Assembly: GCA_027886175.1 (NCBI GenBank)
Contig: JAJNNQ010000137.1
Coordinates: 6,576,001-6,640,000, forward strand
Direction: 5' to 3'
Origin: Phylloscopus collybita
Taxonomy: Eukaryota; Chordata; Aves; Passeriformes; Phylloscopidae
Length of the DNA: 64,000 nucleotides
The notes beneath the pieces were generated by a model, which was not told the origin of the DNA, searched no databases, and worked only from the letters and a program-made list of their open reading frames with translations. The translations under genes were made by a program, and so were the position numbers. Within the stretch, counting starts at the first letter, position 1; each line of letters opens with the position of its first letter. Below, in pieces: positions 59,508 through 64,000 of this stretch.

Positions 59508-62500
59508 ACCCACCTACATGTCTTCTTCTGTGACAGGAGATATTGAAAATTCACTGCAAACCCACACAAGCCAGGCTCTGTTCAGTGACCTCAACACATT
59601 TCAAACCCTCTTGGCTGAGACACCAGGTGTGGGCAGATGTGACATGGGACCTCCAGGAGATGCACATCCTTCCAGCCCAGCTGGGCCTCCCCAATGGCCC
59701 TAGAGATGTCTGCTCAGTCAAGAGATTCTGGGAATTCCAGACAAGAAAAGGCTACCAAGGTTCAAATGTGAATTTTTAGGCATTTACTAATTATAACATA
59801 CTAGAAATCTGCTTTTTACTTATTTTACTATTGCATTTAACCAACTGCAATCAGAGTCTTTTTTTCCATTGGGTTTGATTGTGAAATAAAAAACTGTTCA
59901 AAGGGCTGCCAATGCATGAACTAGTTTCTTTCCTAAGTACTGCATCTTGTTCTGTTCTGCTTCTCCAGCTACTAGAAAGTAGGTCTCACTTTTTCCAGGA
60001 TGGGTCAAGTTACCAGAGGAGGGTTTCTTCCTGCTGTTAAGGGATCTGCTGCCAGTCTCAGATTTTGGGACCAGCTCAGATCCTCCTCATCAGGGCTTAA
60101 GCTGTTCACTCAGGACTCATGTCACAACCTGTCCTGCTGCCTCCCACACCTTTCACAGTATGGGGCTGCCTGGGCAGAGCAGCCTGGGATGAGGGACAGC
60201 ACATTTCCTTCTGGTGGAATTGGAAGAGATTCTGCTCATTCCCACAGGAATTATTGAGGTAGAAACATAATGGGCAAGCCTTCTGATTTCCTTTTATGAT
60301 TTGTACCATTATCTTCTGCTTATCTTCCTGCACCTACATTTCCTGTACTTAAATTCACAGGCCTTACCTGTATATGTATCAATAATCCCTTTAAACAAGC
60401 AGAATATCCTGGAGTAGTGGGATTTTCTGGTTGTGCTGCCATCCATTACATCAATCCCTGGTTGGAAGGGATTCGAAGAGCACCAAAACAATAAGAGAGT
60501 TGAGAGCTCAAATTCTATTGAAAACCTCTGGAAAGTTCAGTTTAGTAAAGTGAGGTGGCAAAGCCCTTGGATATCTAAAGGTCATGACAAAACCCTTGGA
60601 TATCTGTAGATTTTGGCAAAGTATAATACAATGTGGAAAGAGATATATTTGGAGTAGGTCTAAAAAGCTTGAGTTTTCATTTATAATAGCTTTAAGTGGA
60701 TTTGGCTGTGTATTTGTGGCAAACTGCTTCAAAGACAACAAGGAAAGGAAAACATGGGCTTGCTCAAGAATCCTTCCAAGCAGCAAAGATGTAGGGATTA
60801 GGGAATAATCTTTGCAAGGGAACATGTATGTATGTTGATGCCACACTGACTCTCCCATCCATTATAAGATTACAGATGCAAGGTGAAACACTCATTCTGT
60901 CCTTTGTGCACTGCAATCAGATTTTTGGAAAAAAAGGGCTTTTTCCCCCCCCAGGATTCTGCCTTATTCTGTAACGTGCAATGGACAGGGTTATCCACAG
61001 GAACCCTGCCTCCTTCCTTCACTGCTAAGATAAAAGGCAAAAGCCTTCCAGGAAAGCCAAGATGGATTTGTGGCCAAGGAGCTGCCTGTGGAAGCTGCAG
61101 CTGGTGCCAAATACCTCCATATGAGATAAGATGATGTGATTGCTGGCTGCTGCTGCTCAGTGCCAGCAGAGAGTGCTCTGACTTCTGCTGGTCTGTGCTG
61201 TCCTTGCCCTGCCGTGGCGCTCCCAGGCTGCTGCTGGCACTGCAGGCAGAGCCCTTTCCTAATCCTGACAGCATCATGACATGCTTTCAATGAACTCATC
61301 TGAAAACACACCGAAACAAAAGCAAAAGACATGATTCTTGCTAGACTTCAATTTTCTGGTAGAACTGCACTGGGAAGCAGTGACACACCATGTTTTATCA
61401 GGAGACTTTGTTTATCAGCAACCATTGGCAGACTGGGAATGCACCACTGGAAATCCCCCTCCAGCTCCTGGCCTAAATCTTAGCAGAGCTGGTGTAACAT
61501 GGCCAGAGAGATTTAAAGCTGCCTCACACCAATAAATCCTGTGCTTGTAAATGGCAAACTCTACCGGTGTCACACACACTTAAAATCAATGGTGAACCTA
61601 ATCTCCACTGCAGCTGGGTATTGATTTACCTACATTGACTTAAATTCCAATATAGTAAATCAAGAGCTCCCTAGAACTGAATAAAAATGTAGGTTAAAGG
61701 TACTTATCCTAAGAAAAATAATTTTAGCAGGATTAATTATTTTTGCCTGAGTTTCCCTGTGGGTATGTTTGAACAATCACAAGCGGGCAGGTTAGTTCCT
61801 CAAGGCATGTAAGAGTCAACAGCAACACTGAAAGGAAGAAACCTCCAGGACAGGCTGGAAAAGCAGAAGGCAGTACATGCCACTGTGTCCTGCAAAGCTC
61901 AGCTGTCCCTGTTTTCATACGGCCATGTGCATGTGGGTATGTGAATTCTGTCACTTTCCTGCCAGAATAAAATTAAATAACTGAAGCCACTTGCATCAGC
62001 AGTCTGAGGTTAAATTAAACCATTGGGGGAGCTGGAAAGGACTGGATTCTGTGCCAGCTTGTAGTGGAAATTTCTTAAGAGTGTCTGAGGTGAGGAATAT
62101 TAATAAGAAAATCAGAAGAGTGGGTGCATGCAAATGGCAATGATGCATAGTAAGAGGCAGATTGTTTCCTAGCAACACAGGCTTTAGGCTGGTTAGTTTT
62201 GGTTAGCATTTTCTAACAGCTGCAATTTGTATCTGTATTGCTGCTCACTTGCCTACCAGTGCTGAAAGAGAGAAAAAGCAATAGAGGACACAGGGAAGGA
62301 TCTGCATGTGCCAGGCTGTGTTTGCAGGGGAGAACTCTGAGTGTGGAGAACTGCCAGCAGTCCAAAAGCTGATGAGTTGGAAGTGTCTTTTCAGATGCCC
62401 ATTTCTGCCACATGTGAACTAGCTCTGACCTGGACCTTGTGCTTCAGGCAGCTCATGAGTTTCACTCTCCCTGCATTTTGGCATTTCCCTCCTCCCCTGT

Positions 62501-64000
62501 CTCTATTCCACAGTACCATGTGCTCCAGGAATACCCTATGGTTAATTCTGCTCTCAGTATCATCAGTGAGAGACCCTTGGCTTCACTGGTAACAGGGCAG
62601 AGCCCTTTTATTTATTTATGGATTCTGTCTGTGGCTTTATTTACACCATATCCTCAGAGAATAGTGTAGAAAAACAACTCCTCCGTGTGTGTGTTGATGT
62701 GTGTGTTATGTAGGTCTTGGCATACTGGGACCTCTGCTCACCTATTGCAAGGTAAATAATTAATGATTGTATGTCTGTTAGAAATCTTTTCTCAAGGTGT
62801 TTGACAAATGCCTTGCACTGCTAGCATGCAATAAAAGCAACTCCTAATAAAAATCCCAACCATTCCCTTAAGACAGTGTCTGTGACCAATGTGGGCTTGA
62901 TACCAGTGTCAGCTCAAGGTGTGATCTGGGCATTCCACGCAGACACTTTGGAACAAGCTCTGCTTTCTCCATACAGACCCTGCTGACTTCTCCCCAGCCT
63001 GTCAGTACTTCCAGCACTCAGCCTCCCTCATCTTCCTGGAGAGCTCTGTGTGTTTTAAATCCAGTTTCCTTTCCACAAGAGGAAAGAATGTGAGAGATGC
63101 TTTAGAGAGCATGTGAGTTTTCGCATTGTCTTTAACTCCTCTGATGTGGAGAGGAAAAAAATCACCCAGTTTATGTAAATGCTGTGGAGCAATTGCTGTA
63201 ACAGAGGGCAGCACAGTCAGGGACACCAGTTGTTGCATCCCAAATGAAATGGGCTTTTAGTTCTGTATCCTCCACTGATCTGTCTGCAGCTCCAAGTGTT
63301 TAAAGCCAAGGGCCAAGGCTTTACTAGTCCATGACATCTCTAGAGGGGATGGCACCAGCTCCTCTGTCTCATTTCTTTCCTCAAGAGGAAGGCTTTGGAA
63401 TAAGTCTCATTAGCCACCAGAAAAATCACACAGAAGATGAGTCTGAGGAGTGCCCAGCCACGAGAAAAGCTCATGCCAACCCCTGCACTTTACTAGGAAA
63501 AACGTAGCAGATCCAAAAGTCATTAAGCCACTGGAAATGAGGTTTCATTCAGTTCATGGGACTGGATGTTTATATCCTATATTCAGTCCTTGTCTGCCAT
63601 GAAAAACTGTCTGGATAAGAGGAACACAGGTTTTTGATGTACAAAGAAAGCAAGAAGAAGGAGAAGAGACTTCACTTATTTGAGTACTTAAAACTCGGCA
63701 GTCTTTGTGCACAGCTGTTCAACTTCAACCAGCAACCTCCCTCTGAAGGAGTCAGCACTGCTCCTCCTTCACTGCAGAGCTGGGAAAGTGCCCATCCACA
63801 TCCATGAGTCATCCAGACAGGCCTCCAACAAAGGCTGCTCTGGCTAGCAGGAAAGTGTAAGCCCCAAACTTTTCCTGGCCTAAGCTGTAAGTAGATGAGA
63901 AAAGGGAGGAAGGGACTACAGAACTATTTATTTCCCTTTCTGTTTGGGTTTAGAAAGGCTGAAGGACAGAAAAAGTCTGTAGGAAGGTACCCAAATGTAA

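Larger units (their letters stand above)
56349..64000. other. Gene-free unique sequence to window end
   Basis: No CR1 or other repeat family is recognised. A candidate element near 57.06-57.32 kb, a GATATA microsatellite at 59461-59507 and a short TG tract near 62.68-62.71 kb are the only structured items. Frames stay below 145 codons without support. Splice-like sites occur but could not be paired into an exon. Confidence 0.5.

Noticed and set aside
1..64000. Endogenous retrovirus, DNA transposon, CRISPR array or operon-type system
   Set aside because: No LTR pairs, gag/pol-type frames, terminal inverted repeats, spaced direct repeats or tightly packed genes were found by eye; a library search could still reveal diverged copies.

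Overview
The window looks like a piece of a bird nuclear genome. The main evidence is a scatter of CR1 non-LTR retrotransposon fragments, about thirteen clear or likely and one doubtful, in both orientations. Most are cut short at the 5' end, and several keep the typical 3' tail built on the octamer ATTCTATG. There are no L1, Alu or B-type SINE sequences. GC is moderate, CpG is depleted and genes are very sparse, as in a long intron or gene-poor intergenic DNA. I cannot name the species or the locus.

Layout. 1-3.7 kb is mostly unique sequence with a 117-base compound microsatellite and a 21-base tandem repeat. 3.7-4.6 kb holds the best-preserved CR1, with a relic reverse-transcriptase frame of about 240 codons. 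4.6-28 kb is unique non-coding DNA broken by short CR1 pieces, homopolymer tracts and several AT-rich, homeobox-motif-rich or CpG-retaining stretches that could be conserved regulatory elements. 28.25-28.49 kb is an almost pure A/C tract with one G in about 240 bases. 28.5-47 kb is again gene-free, with candidate regulatory stretches near 35.7-36.1 and 43.1-43.4 kb and a pyrimidine-rich block at 44.0-44.5 kb. 47.1-48.1 kb is the most gene-like part: a 441-base minus-strand open segment with good splice borders, and upstream of it on that strand an AT-rich, CpG-retaining, palindrome-containing stretch. 51-56.4 kb holds more CR1, including one CR1 inserted antiparallel inside another. 56.4-64 kb is unique with no gene seen.

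Most open frames in the window are short, lack splice context or recognisable protein features, and sit on CR1 or biased-composition sequence, so I treat them as chance. The only protein-coding call is the 47.1-47.6 kb exon, which I could not assign to a family. No tRNA, rRNA, CRISPR array, bacterial-type operon, recognisable endogenous retrovirus or DNA transposon was seen. The non-coding calls named as candidate regulatory rest on composition and motifs only and need a multi-species alignment.
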